12,052 nucleotides of DNA from positions 1-12,052 of the forward strand of contig RCNN01000134.1 in the NCBI GenBank assembly GCA_003667245.1. The letters are read 5' to 3'. Source of the stretch: Heterostelium multicystogenum (taxonomy: Eukaryota; Evosea; Eumycetozoa; Acytosteliales; Acytosteliaceae). Made by a program: the position numbers and the translations under genes. The notes beneath the pieces are model-generated. The model was not told where the DNA came from, did not search any database, and saw only the letters and a program-made list of their open reading frames with translations. How positions within the stretch are numbered: position 1 is the first letter of the stretch; every line of letters begins with the position of its first letter. Positions 1 to 8,776 of the stretch are shown piece after piece.

Positions 1-116
1 GGAAAGTTGGCGACTGAGGACGAAGCACGTGGTGCATCTGAGGCAGGTGACTCAGGGTTAAAAATTGCCCACCAGCCCCGGCTGTTCTTCTCGCAAAACA
101 GCTTGGGCGGTTGTGA
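1..116 (+). pseudogene. Mu gp36-like head-tail protein (DUF1320), C-terminal remnant
   Basis: The left edge cuts into a gene whose tail resembles the Mu gp36/DUF1320 family, a head-tail connector protein. Frame 2 (2-58) reads HVVHLRQVTQG, like the helix near the end of this family, and then hits a stop. Frame 1 continues from about 59 with QPRLFFSQNSLGG, like the usual family ending (PR-F-SR-SL-G). The natural stop is probably TGA 114-116, which overlaps the ATG of the next gene (TGATG). About two single-base shifts are needed to join the pieces. Position immediately before gp37 supports the call, and a head-connector gene would argue for a whole phage rather than a tail-only bacteriocin. The match is from short motifs only, so the assignment is tentative. 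Confidence 0.42.
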
Positions 117-666
117 TGCTCGGCGAATTGGAAGATGCGGTGTTGGCACGACTTGCCGAGCTGAAAAAGGCCGTTCCCCCTTCGCCTGGAGACCTACGGC
201 GGCGAGCTGAGCGACCCAGACCTGATGGTCGGTCTGATCGCCGGTGGGCCTTCGATCCTGATTACCACGCCCAAGATCAGTTTCAAGCCGCGTTTCCATC
301 GTCGGTATCCGGCGGCGCTGGTATTTCGCCTGGTCGTTTCTGCTGGCAGCGAGCGCAGAAACACACCCAAGGCCAGCGACCCAGGCAGCTACTGGCTTTG
401 GGGCGAGTGCCTGGCGCTGCTAACCAACTGGCAGCACAAAACCGACGGCGCCATGGTCAGGCCCACGGAGTTTAACAACCTGGTCAATGGCAAGTTTCAG
501 GCTCAACACCTTTCGGTGCTGGGTCAATCGTTCGCCCATCGATCTTGACTGGATGATTCCAGAGCCAAGCTGGCCTGACTTCCTGGGCATGTCCACGGAG
601 TACCACACCCCATCGGAAAACCCCGAGCCGGTGGTCACCGACAACATCGAATTGAGGGACGTGTAA
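116..666 (+). pseudogene. Mu gp37-like tail protein (DUF1834), frameshifted
   Basis: This is a tail protein of the gp37/DUF1834 family, of uncertain role, coded just before gp38 and sheath in Mu-like phages. The start is ATG 116 (MLGELEDAVLARLAELKKAV), overlapping the previous stop. The reading frame moves at the CCCCC run 176-180 (one C too many), continues in frame 3 (ETYGGELSDPDLMVGLIAGG... through PTEFNNLVNGKF), and moves again near 536-538 (CCC, one too many). It ends in frame 1 with the family-typical IDLDWMIPEPSWPDF and stop TAA 664-666. Corrected length is about 182 residues, normal for the family. The stop overlaps the gp38 start (TAATG). Confidence 0.8.
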
Positions 667-856
667 TGCACGTTAAAGCTGCACCTGGTCATCGGGTGCC
701 CACGGAAAACGATCCGTACACGTACATCGAAGATGCCGAGGCAGTCACGTGCCGGACACCTCTTACTACCGGCGCCGCGTGGCGGCGCAGGAGCTGCTGA
801 CCGTGAAGAAACCACGTGCCAGTGCCAAACAACCCGCACAGGAGTCCACTGAATGA
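666..856 (+). pseudogene. Mu gp38-like small protein (DUF2635), frameshifted
   Basis: This small protein of about 63 residues belongs to the gp38/DUF2635 family, found just upstream of the sheath gene in Mu-like phages; its function is unknown. It begins at ATG 666 with MHVKAAPGHRVPTENDPYTY, loses one base near 745-748, and continues in frame 2 with VPDTSYYRRRVAAQELL and a Lys/Ala/Gln-rich tail to TGA 854-856. The N-terminal HVKAAPG-RVP and central YYRRR stretch are the family hallmarks. Its stop overlaps the sheath ATG (ATGA, 853-856), suggesting translational coupling. Confidence 0.78.
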
Positions 857-1960
857 GCATTGAATTCGACACGATCCCGGCGTCTATCCGTAAGCCGGGT
901 GTTTACATGGAGTTCAACACCAGCCTGGCACAACGGAACCTGCCGACAACAAGCAAAGCGTGTGTCTGATCGTTCCCTTGGGTGAAGGTGCAACCGTCGC
1001 TGCCAATGTGCCGACGCAGTTCTAGCAGTGCGCCGGAAGCAAAAGCCTTGTTCGGGGGCTCCATAGCCGAAGAATGGCCCATGCTTTTTATCACGGCTTA
1101 TCGTTACGCCGCCGTGTCGGCCGTGGGAGTGGTCGTCCAGGGCGAAGTAGAACCGGACATCAAGCCTGCACTGGACGCTACCGCGCTGGGTGGGTTTACC
1201 ATTTTGGTCCCGGCCTGGAACAGCGCTACGGCGCTGACCGCGTTGCGCGAAACACATCAAGGTCTACACCAACTCGATGGAGCAGCAAGGCATTATCGGT
1301 GTTTCTGCCTTGACCAGCACGCTGTCCGCCGCCACTACCTTGGCTACGTCGCTGAACTCCGGCGCGATCAGTCTGGCGGTGTTGCCAGGCACTGCATCGA
1401 AAGCGCACCAGGTGGCCGCTGCCTATGCCGCGATGATCGCCTCGGAAGAAGATCCAGCGCGGCCGTTGAACACACTGGAACTGGCCGGGATTAAAGTGCC
1501 GCCCATCACTCAACGTCTCGGCCGCACCGAGCAGGAAACCGCTCTGGCGAACGGTGTCACCCCGCTGGAAGTCGCGGCGGGCGATGTCATTCAGATCGTC
1601 CGCGCCGTGACCACGTATACCAAGTCTGCGGCTGGCGCCACGGACGTGTCGCTCCTGGACCTGACCACATCCGCACCCTGTATTACATCCGCCTGGCGTG
1701 CCGTGACCGTATTCGACTGCGCTTCCCGCGCTCCAAGCTTTCAAAGAAACCCCGGAAGCGGTGCGCGGCGAACTGCTGGACGTGCTGCTCAAAGCGCAGG
1801 AGCTGGAGATCGTCGAAGAGGTCGAGGCCAACGCGGCGGGACTGGTGGTCGAGCGTTCGACCAGGACGTGAACCGCCTTAACGCAACCATTCCTGTCGAT
1901 GTCGTCAACGGCCTGCACGTGTTCGCCGGTCGCATTGACCTGCTCTCTTGTAAGAGGTGA
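853..1960 (+). pseudogene. L: Tail sheath protein (Mu gpL-like), multiply frameshifted
   Basis: This is the contractile tail sheath subunit. ATG 853 follows a good ribosome site (AGGAG 840-844). The N-terminus reads FDTIPASIRKPGVYMEFNTS, the signature of Mu-like sheaths. Later segments read ASEEDPARPLNTLELAGIKV, TRTEQE-like RTEQETALANGVTPLEV, then IRTLYYIRLACRDRIRLRF, and the C-terminal hallmark DVVNGLHVFAGRIDLL. About eight single-base indels fall near 943, 1020, 1074, 1095, 1250, 1669, 1750 and 1860. The two at 1074 and 1095 cancel each other. The frame ends at TGA 1958-1960; TAA 1951-1953 is possible with one more shift. Corrected length is about 370 residues, versus about 495 for Mu gpL: the variable domain between the N-terminal part and the core is missing (see findings). 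Confidence 0.9.
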
Positions 1961-1966
1961 TTTTAG

Positions 1967-2343
1967 ATGTCTGATAACTACGTAGGGCAGATCGTCTTGG
2001 AGATCAACGGCACCGACTATGAGGTGACGAGCGTTGAGCCAAGCCTCAAGACCGGGCGCAAGGTGGTCAAGACGATGAACCGCACTGGGCGCCCCACTGG
2101 CACGGCAAAAGGCATTGAAGAGCACGAGCTGAAAAATCTCTGTGGTCATTCCAAAAAAGCGGCGAGCCGGAATGGCGTGCATTGATGGATGCCAAGTTGA
2201 CGATCTATGCCCAGGACGGTGGAGGTAAGCGCGAAACCCTGGACAGGTTGTTCCCTGATCGGAACTGGGCAGCAAGTACCAGCTTGAAGGTGAAGCCACC
2301 CGCGATCTGACCATTGCTGCTCTCCAACTACTACACGGAGTAA
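1967..2343 (+). pseudogene. M: Tail tube protein (Mu gpM-like), frameshifted
   Basis: This is the inner tail tube subunit that stacks on the baseplate hub inside the sheath. ATG 1967 lies six bases after a strong ribosome site (AGAGGTGA, 1953-1960). The N-terminus (VGQIVLEINGTDYEVTSVEP) and the middle (LKTGRKVVKTMNRTGRPTG) match the Mu-type tube family. Four single-base indels follow: extra A in the run 2132-2136, extra A in 2153-2158, one base missing near 2263, one extra near 2318. Conserved segments continue across them (SGEPEWRALMDAKLTIYAQD; KYQLEGEATRDLTIA; SNYYTE) to TAA 2341-2343. Corrected length is about 124 residues, normal for the family. Confidence 0.87.
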
Positions 2344-2347
2344 CACG

Positions 2348-2860
2348 ATGACCGAGCAATCAAGCAAACGCTGGGAAGGCCTGAGCATCACCCGAGAACT
2401 CCAGAATGGGTGTCTATTACTCCGGCCTGCGTCACAAGACCTTCACCTTGCGTGTGCCTGTTGCGGGCGACCTGGTCGCCGCGCAGGAACTGCATCCTGG
2501 TGCGCCGTTTCAACTAGTTACCCTGGAGGTCTACCGCCGCCAGTTGCTGTCCCTAGGAGAGATCCCAGCCGATGCGTTTGACCACTGAATTGCTCCTGGG
2601 CGAACTGACCGAAAGCGACTTGGCCATTATTGCCGACGCCGATGCCGAACTGGAAAAAAAGCTCGCGCCGCTGAGCGCGGCAACGCCGACTGGCGACGAA
2701 TCGAACACGCCTTCGTCCGCCATGGCTACCGATTAGAAAGAGCTGCGCCAGATGACCAGGGCCGAGATCGATGCGCGTATTGATCTGATCATCGGCAAGG
2801 TCAAAGCACCCGCTATGTCAGTCAGCGCCAGCGAAAGCCGCTGCCAAACCCAAAGGATAG
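2348..2860 (+). pseudogene. Tail assembly chaperone gp41, with -1 frameshift extension
   Basis: This is the Mu/FluMu gp41-type chaperone that coats the tape measure before tube assembly. ATG 2348 follows GGAG 2337-2340. Frame 2 reads RWEGLSITRELQNG, then an extra G near 2408 moves to frame 3 (VYYSGLRHKTFTLRVPVAGD) and an extra T near 2578 moves to frame 1 (LTTELLLGELTESDLAIIAD). The short product (about 128 residues) ends at TAG 2734-2736. A slippery heptamer at 2655-2661 would shift ribosomes -1 into NADWRRIEHAFVRHGYRL, then, after two extra A's (near 2738 and 2834), ELRQMTRAEIDARIDLIIGK to TAG 2858-2860, about 169 residues. This short/long pair is the usual arrangement for tail chaperones. 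The 2752-2860 stretch is therefore the end of the long form, not a separate gene. Confidence 0.82.
2655..2681 (+). promoter_or_regulatory. Programmed -1 ribosomal frameshift site (A_AAA_AAG plus hairpin)
   Basis: The zero-frame codons GAA AAA AAG (2653-2661) contain the heptamer A AAA AAG in the correct phase for a -1 slip, the same heptamer as in E. coli dnaX. Five bases downstream lies a GC hairpin, GCCGC (2667-2671), loop TGAGC, GCGGC (2677-2681); an alternative CGCGC/GCGCG pairing (2664-2668/2675-2679) is also possible. The -1 frame opens directly into the conserved second half of the chaperone. The caveat is that homopolymers here carry many indels, and a missing A would mimic the same frame change. 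Confidence 0.65.
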
Positions 2861-2880
2861 GCTCGATACCGGGCCTTTCC
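2860..2880 (+). other. Weak hairpin between chaperone and tape measure genes
   Basis: GGCTC (2860-2864), loop GATACC, GGGCC (2871-2875) can form a five-pair stem with one G-T pair, followed by TTT. The non-coding gap 2861-2912 is otherwise unremarkable except for the ribosome site GGGAG (2902-2906) of the next gene. It is too weak to call a terminator and could simply attenuate or protect the transcript. Confidence 0.2.
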
Positions 2881-2912
2881 TGTTCCTGTAAGACCGTCTC
2901 CGGGAGTTATCC

Positions 2913-5321
2913 ATGTCCGATCTGCGCGTCGCGCTCCGTTTCCAGGCCCATGCAGGCAACAGCCGCCGCGAGATCGAGCAGATCAATCGCGACCTACGCA
3001 AAGCCGGTAAGGAGGGCGCCAAGTCTTTGGCTGATGGAGAGCTGGAAGGCATCCTCGGCCATCACCAAGGTCGGCCAGGTCGGGGCCAACAGCTATAAAG
3101 TCATACGTGCCGCAATGCGCGAAACAGCCACGGCCGGTTCTGGTACGCGCATTGAGGTCAGCAAGACAACCGCCGAACTCAAAGAGATGGCCAGCGCTGC
3201 TCGCAAGGCAGCGCGTGACGCGAAAGCTGAGTTAGTGAGTAACCGACCGGCAAGGCGTACAGCCTTTGCGTCAGAGCGTTGACAAGACAGAAGCGTCTTT
3301 CCGGCGAATGGCGCAGAACAGCGGTCGCAGTCTTTCGAACGTTGAAAACCATCGCCATGGGGGTACGTCAGGAATTTGATCGCATCAAGGGACTGGCGGG
3401 ACCATGCAAGGACAATTGGCCGGGTTGGGTGTCGGCGTTGGAGTGATCGCTGGACTGAAAGCCAATGCCGAATTGGAGCGTGTACTGATTCGTACGAAGC
3501 AGACAGCGGGCATGACCGACGAGCAAAAAGACGAGTGGCATACTGAGGGCTGGCGAATAGCTAAAACCTACGGTGCCAGTCGCACAGACGTGGATACCGG
3601 GTTTAATACGCTCATTGCATCTGGTGTGAAATACGATGCAGCAAAGAAAACTGGCGATGCTATTGGTCAGGCTAATTCTATCACTGGTGCTAATCCAGCT
3701 ATTTTGGGAAAGCCGTTGTTGCTGCATCTGGTGCGTTCAATATTGACTTGAATAAAGAGGGTGCGGCGCTTTGATCTGCTACAAAAAATGACAGTCGCGG
3801 GAAGGCTCGGTAACGCTGAGCTTGAAAACTTATCAGACCTGTTTCCAAAAATCGGAGGCGCCGCCGCGTCTGCGGGCATGTCAATTGAGCAAGCACTAGC
3901 ATTCACTGAGTCGTTATCTAAGGTTGAGTTACAGCCCGATAGACTTGGGACGTTAGCTGAATCTACTTTGCGAGTATTTAGCAACAAACAGTATAGGGAG
4001 CAAGTTGCCAAGCAGACCGGAGTGAAGTTTTTTAACAAAGATAAAGTTCACGTAACCCGGAAGAAATTTTCGGCGAAATAAAGCGCAAATATGAAGCGAT
4101 GAAAAATGATGAGCAGCGCGCCAAGTTCATGGGCGTTGTATTCAAAGGTATGGACCAGGACACGGTGCGTGGCTGGCGCAGTATGCTGACTGGCGACCGG
4201 CTGGACGACTTAAAGTCAGGTGCTAAAACGCTGGGTAACGCTGAACCCATTTACAGCAAAGACTTGAAAGAAAACACTGAAAGCACAAGCGGTACTGCTG
4301 CACGTATGAAGGCCACGTTTGCCGAAGCCATCGACAGAATGTCGACCCCGTTGAATAAGGCTTTGCAGACCTCGGCAGTTACCTGCTTGATGACCTGAAC
4401 TTGTCAGGCGAACAAATGCTTGCCGGTGGTGCTGCACTTGGTGTTGGCGGCTATTACGCGGGGCGCGGTGCCAAGGCGGGTGCAGGTGCCTTCTCAACAA
4501 GTTCATGGGCGGCCCTGAGACCTTGAAGAACATAGCAGTGGGTAAGGTGCTGGAAGAGGCTACCGGCGTTACGTCGGTGTTCGTCACCAACTGGCCTGCG
4601 AGTGGCCCAGGTGGCGACAGTGGACTGGATCTGTCGAACGGATCTGGTCCGAACAAGAGCAAAGGTAAGCCAGGCGGATTTATCGCGCCGTGGTTGGCTC
4701 CGGTGGCGCTCGGTGCTAGCGCGACTCAATTAGGTGGTGACAGTGCAAGTACCGATGAAGGCAGGTACGTGATGCTCAACGCAGCAAAACTCCTGAACGA
4801 TGACGAGCGTACTTATCAAACCTCCTTCTATCGCAATCGTGCGGCCCTGGCCGATAAGAACCCGACCAGTCCAGGACTGGCTTTCCACCGAAGCCCAACG
4901 CTTGGCGCACCATGAAACCGGCCTGACTGCTGCGGGGCCTGCCCATCGACGGCGCCAACACCTGGGCGCAGGGTATCGCCAATCGTGCCCTGACTGCGGG
5001 TGCTAACACCTTCACCGCACAACAACGCCTGCGGGACATGATGTCGCAATCTGGGACCGGCCAGCCTTCGACCTGGTTGGCTTCCCAGGCGCAGCGCTTG
5101 GCTAACCCCCTGTCGGCCGGCACCATGCCTGGCTTTCCTGGAAATGCCGGCAACGGCTCCGCACCAGGTGCAATCGGTGCCAATCCTGCGCGCAAGCCGT
5201 CGAGGAACGTCTCCGTTCCTTGCTCGCCCAGCCGCTGGTCATTGAAGTGCGCACTGACTCGAACATGATCCAGGCCGAGGTTGAACGCCGAACCAATCTT
5301 CAGATGAGGCGCGGCGGATGA
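2913..5321 (+). pseudogene. Tail tape measure protein (Mu gp42-like), multiply frameshifted
   Basis: This protein sets tail length. ATG 2913 follows GGGAG at six bases. The N-terminus MSDLRVALRFQAHAGNSRRE is typical of Mu-like tape measures and is followed by charged, helical, coiled-coil-like sequence (TTAELKEMASAARKAARDAK). A Gly-rich hydrophobic stretch (GQLAGLGVGVGVIAGLKAN, from about 3410), the conserved block AAASAGMSIEQALAFTESLS (about 3860-3915), and a second Gly/Ala-rich hydrophobic stretch (4420-4490) are visible. The end reads LVIEVRTDSNMIQAEVERRT then QMRRGG and TGA 5319-5321, overlapping the next ATG. About twelve single-base indels occur, near 3036, 3235, 3336, 3402, 3710, 3771, 4050, 4369, 4492, 4873, 4935 and 5190, with no net length change. 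Corrected length is about 800 residues. The middle (about 3480-4330) is visibly AT-richer than its flanks. Confidence 0.85.
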
Positions 5322-6688
5322 GCTGGGCAGAGAACCTGCTGGACGCCTCTTTCCGTGGCGTTCCACTCCAGATCGAAAGCGAAAGCCTGCAATGGCAACG
5401 CGCTCTGTCCGAGCATGGAACGCCGTTCAAGGATGGCGACCGGGTCAAAGACCTGGGCCGTGGTGCGCGGCGCATCCCTATGCAAAGTGGTGGTGTTCGC
5501 GTCAACTATGAAATCGAACTCCAGAACATCCTCCGCACCCTGAACACACCAGGCACTGGCGAACTGATCCACCCGATTTACGGCAGCATGAACGTCGTCA
5601 GCAGCACAGGCGAGGTCAAGCACCACGCCGAGCGGCCGGACTACGCCGAGATCAGTATCGTGTTTGTCGAGGACACACCCGACGCGCCTTTCTTCGAACG
5701 GCAGTTTGAGTTCGTCGATATTGGCGTGTTGGGGCTGGAGGATGAATACACCTGGCAGGACGGCATCTTCGATCTGTTCGGCCGTATTGATTCCCTGGTA
5801 GGCGAGATTCAATCGTGGATCGGCGGCGGCTGGGTCGGTCTGATCGAAAAGGCGCTGGGCTTGCCTGGCATTGGCCTGCGCCTGCAACAACTGCGCTCGC
5901 AGATCCTCGGTGTAGTGTCCGGCGTTGCGTCGATGGCCAAGCGGCCGTCAGGGCATTTGATCCCCTGGTCGACCTGATGCGCACGCCATCGGAGATCCGG
6001 GGCGCGATCCAGGGCAGCACGCCGAGTTCGTCGACGGCGCTGCTCGCTCGTACTGGCGTGCCCGCTGCCTTACCCGGCAATGCCAGCCTGACGGCAGATG
6101 CTGCGCGTGCGGGCGCGGGCTTTTTTGATCGGTGCACGCCAGGGTGTGGCGCCTACTGTAGGGGTGCTGGTCGATGGCGCACCCACTATTCCAGGTAGCG
6201 TCCTGGTACTACTGCCCCGATGGCATGCCGGATGATCCGGTGGCCGCTAGTGGTTTCGCCCTGGTCGTACTGGTCATTACCGAACTGGCGTTGGCTCACG
6301 CCCAGGCGGTGGCCACTGTCATCGAGGACGAAGCCGACACGCCGACCTTGAGCCCACTGGAACTGGAGGGCCTGGTTAACCTGGTGCGCTCCCTGGTGCA
6401 GTCTTCCATTCTGTTGCAACGTCACCTCTACGACGTGGAGACCGCCCGGCCGATCATTGAGGCGTTGCGCAACGTCGCCGCGTTGATCCAGGCCCGCGCC
6501 CGCCAGGTCATTTTGCAAAGCCCGCCGATGCTGGAACGTGTGGTCGAAACCCCGGCAAGCCTGCGTCTGTTGGCCCACCGCTGGTACGGCGACCATACCC
6601 GCGCCGCCGAGCTGATCCGTTTGAATCCCGACCTGAAAACCCGCACAACATTGAAGCCGGGGAGGTGCTGCGTGCCTACGCCAAGTAA
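5318..6688 (+). pseudogene. N: DNA circularisation / tail-hub protein N (Mu gp43-like), frameshifted
   Basis: This is the Mu gpN family, a virion protein tied to circularisation of incoming DNA and to the tail hub. ATG 5318 overlaps the tape-measure stop (ATGA). The N-terminal domain is intact in frame 2: SWAENLLDASFRGVPLQIES, then GGVRVNYEIELQN and HAERPDYAEISIVFVEDTP. A base is missing near 5925-5940. One base too many appears in the TTTTTT run near 6122 and one in CCCC near 6218. The C-terminal half (DDPVAASGFALVVLVITELA ... LRLLAHRWYGDHTRAAELIR) is in frame 3 until an A is missing in the run 6636-6639, after which NIEAGEVLRAYAK ends at TAA 6686-6688. Corrected length is about 456 residues, slightly below Mu gpN. 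The join at 6120-6235 lies in a Pro/Ala/Gly linker and is the least certain part. Confidence 0.86.
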
Positions 6689-7806
6689 CGTCCTGGACGA
6701 ATCCATACGCCTGTCCATTGGTGGCCTGGCGCATGAAGAGTGGGACGGCTGGTCGATTGAATCGGACCTGTTGACCGCTGCTGACGGTTTCGAGCTGGAG
6801 CTGTACACCAAGGACGCTACTCGCTTGCCAAGCGTGCTGGCCGAGGGCGCACCTTGCTCGCTGACCTTGGGCAAAGATCGCGTGTTGACCGGCCAAATCG
6901 ACGAGTTTGAACACGACATCTCCCGTCAGGGTATCTCTATGCGTATCACCGGCCGGGACCGTGCGGCGCCTCTGGTCGACTGTTCGGCACCGTTCGTTTC
7001 GATGCGCGAAGCCACGTTGGCGCAGATACTGGATCAGGTCGTAAAGCCGCTGGGCATCACTCAAATAGAGATCCGTGCCGCCCAGGCCAAGACCCGACGC
7101 CGCGTACAGGTTGAACCTGGTCAAAGTGCGTGGGAGGCGTTGCTCCAAGTTGCCGAAGCCAACGGCTTGTGGCCGTGGGTTGAGCCTGACGGCCGCTTGA
7201 TCATCGGCGGGCCCGACTACAACACCGCGCCAGTCGGTACGCTGATCATGCGGGAGGACGGTGTCGGCAATAACGTGCAGCGCCTCAGTGTGCGGCGCTC
7301 TATCGCCAACCGTTACAGTCAGATCACCGTCCTGGGCCAACACGGCCAGTACGGACAATGATGGCCTGGACACCAAGCGTTCCCACCTGCGTTCTGTCAT
7401 CCAGGACGAAACCCTGGCTCGGCGCGGGATCTTCCGGCCGAAGGTGATCATCGACAGTTCCAGCGAGAACCAGGACATGGCGACGACTCGGGCGCGCAAG
7501 CTGCTGGCTGACAGTCGCCTGGAGGGTTTCGAGATCCGCGCCGTGGTCATGGGCCACCGTGCCGACAACGGCCAAGTGTGGAACCCAGGCCAGCGTGTGA
7601 TTGTGCGTAGCCAGCCTCATGGACTAGACGCCACTTACTTCCTGATGGCCCGCACCTTGCGCCTGACTCGGGGTGAAGGGGCGATAACCGAGCTGCGGTT
7701 GCGGGAAGATAAAATGTGGGTGCTCGACGGCAACCCCACCAAGAAGCGCAAGGGCAAGAAAGCAAACCCGGATGCGGCATTTATCGAAATGATCAAGGGA
7801 CTCTGA
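6672..7806 (+). pseudogene. P: Baseplate hub protein P (Mu gp44-like), one frameshift
   Basis: This is the Mu gpP (gp44) hub protein, equivalent to P2 gpD, linking tube and spike. The likely start is GTG 6672, seven bases after GGGGAGG (6658-6664) and overlapping the end of N by 17 bases. The N-terminus reads VRLSIGG-type sequence (ESIRLSIGGLAHEEWDGWSI), then FELELYTKD and MRITGRDRAAPLVDCSAPFV, hallmarks of the family. A single extra base near 7353 (TACGGACAAT) causes an early stop at 7359-7361. The other frame continues with NDGLDTKRSHLR, ARKLLADSRLEGFEIRAVVM and NPGQRV to TGA 7804-7806. Corrected length is 377 residues, close to Mu gpP. A Lys-rich tail (TKKRKGKK) is typical. The stop overlaps the next ATG (TGATG). 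Confidence 0.88.
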
Positions 7807-8348
7807 TGAGCGACATGGCGCGCCTGGTGCGCGAGCAGATCGGCCGGGCAATGAGGAACGTTCGCCAGGCCTTTCGGGGTACGGCGGCGCGTAACACACA
7901 TGGCACGTTGATTGGCATTGAAATGGAAGGGCTTGCGGGCGAGTCGGTTTCCGGCGAACTGATGCAGCACTACGGGTTCAGCTCTGGGCCGTTGCCAGGC
8001 GCTGAATTTATCGCAATCCCTGTGGGCGGTAACAGCAAGCACACAGTTGTCGTAGCCAGTGAGGACGGGCGTTATCGGGTCGTGGTCAAGGATGGCGAGG
8101 TGGCGCTGTATACCGATGAAGGCGACTACATCCACATGAAGCGCGGTCGATTGATCGAGATCGAAACCGACACACTGGTGGTCAAGGCCAAGACCAAGGT
8201 GCGCTTTGAGACGCCCCTGGTCGAAATGAGCGAGGACGTTAAGGCGGCGGGAGAGATCGCGGACCATACCCGGACGATGCAGGCAGATCGGCTTATCTAT
8301 AACGGACATAACCACGGTGGTGGCCCAGTACCGGGTCAACAGCAGTAA
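7806..8348 (+). CDS. Baseplate spike / puncturing protein gp45 (Mu gpV-like)
   Basis: This is an intact gene of 180 residues for the Mu gp45-type trimeric membrane-piercing spike at the tail tip. ATG 7806 overlaps the stop of P; the in-frame ATG at 7716 lies inside P and is not the start. The N-terminal segment (ARLVREQIGRAMRNVRQAF) is followed by an OB-like part (PGAEFIAIPVGGNSKHTVVV) and a beta-rich repeat region (GEVALYTDEGDYIHMKRGRL, then IEIETDTLVVKAKTKVRFET), as expected for the spike beta-helix. The last 14 residues carry H168-N-H170 followed by GGGPVP, the metal-binding HxH apex known from P2 gpV and Mu/phi92-type spikes. No frameshift. Confidence 0.93.
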   Translation: MSDMARLVREQIGRAMRNVRQAFRGTAARNTHGTLIGIEMEGLAGESVSGELMQHYGFSSGPLPGAEFIAIPVGGNSKHTVVVASEDGRYRVVVKDGEVALYTDEGDYIHMKRGRLIEIETDTLVVKAKTKVRFETPLVEMSEDVKAAGEIADHTRTMQADRLIYNGHNHGGGPVPGQQQ

Positions 8349-8378
8349 ACCGAAAGCCCCATGGGAAATTCTTAAACC

Positions 8379-8400
8379 CCGCTGATACTCGGCGGCTTTT
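8379..8400 (+). terminator. Terminator-like hairpin in the gp45-gp46 gap
   Basis: CCGC (8379-8382), a nine-base loop and GCGG (8392-8395) are followed by CTTTT. The stem is short and the loop long, so at best this is a weak or partial terminator. It lies in the only clear non-coding gap of the tail operon (8349-8424), which holds nothing else recognisable. Confidence 0.25.
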
Positions 8401-8424
8401 GCGTGCGCGTCACTATGCCAGCCT

Positions 8425-8775
8425 ATGGACGCAGGCATAAACCCAACCACTGGCGATTTGACGGGCCAGCGTATCAATACGCTGGGCAACGCCGTTTACA
8501 TCCGCCTCATGACACCCCTCGGCACCTGGTGGAAAGACACCACCGTGGGTTCCCGCCTGCATGAGCTGAAACGCTCCAAAGACCTGCCACGGGTCGGCAA
8601 GCTCGCCAAGCAATACGCCGAGCAGGCGCTCCAGCCGTTGCTTGATGACGGCCGCGCCCAGGACATCACCATCACGGTCGAACAGCCCCACAACGGCTGG
8701 CTCAATCTGCAAATCGACATCACTGACGCCACCGGCAATCCGCAGGTGTTTCGCCAACCTGTAAGAGTGAATTGA
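8425..8775 (+). CDS. Baseplate wedge protein gp46 (Mu gp46 / gpW-like)
   Basis: This is an intact gene of 116 residues for the gp46 baseplate wedge family, related in role to P2 gpW and T4 gp25. Recognisable parts are GNAVYIRLMTPLGTWWKDTT, GSRLHELKRSKDL and the C-terminal YAEQALQPLLDDGRAQDITI strand-helix region. The start ATG 8425 gives MDAGINPTTGDLTG; no good ribosome site precedes it, and an ATG at 8414 in another frame could serve if one base were extra at 8423-8425. The gene follows the only intergenic gap in the operon and ends one base before the gp47 start. Confidence 0.87.
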   Translation: MDAGINPTTGDLTGQRINTLGNAVYIRLMTPLGTWWKDTTVGSRLHELKRSKDLPRVGKLAKQYAEQALQPLLDDGRAQDITITVEQPHNGWLNLQIDITDATGNPQVFRQPVRVN

Positions 8776-8776
8776 C

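Noticed and set aside
1226..2359. Open frame of 377 codons on the - strand opposite sheath and tube
   Set aside because: The + strand pieces carry clear sheath and tube signatures; the - strand translation is low-complexity and resembles nothing.
2752..3282. Possible separate gene starting MTRAEIDARIDLI
   Set aside because: Its first part is the end of the frameshifted chaperone and its last part lies inside the tape measure; the fusion arises only because indels keep frame 1 open.
6186..7568. Long open frame of 460 codons on the - strand
   Set aside because: It is the shadow of N and P in GC-rich DNA: no ribosome site, no recognisable domain, and the + strand shows conserved Mu tail motifs across the whole stretch.
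7716..7805. Upstream start for gp45 at ATG 7716
   Set aside because: It lies within the Lys-rich tail of P in another frame; ATG 7806 gives the family-typical N-terminus and a coupled TGATG junction.
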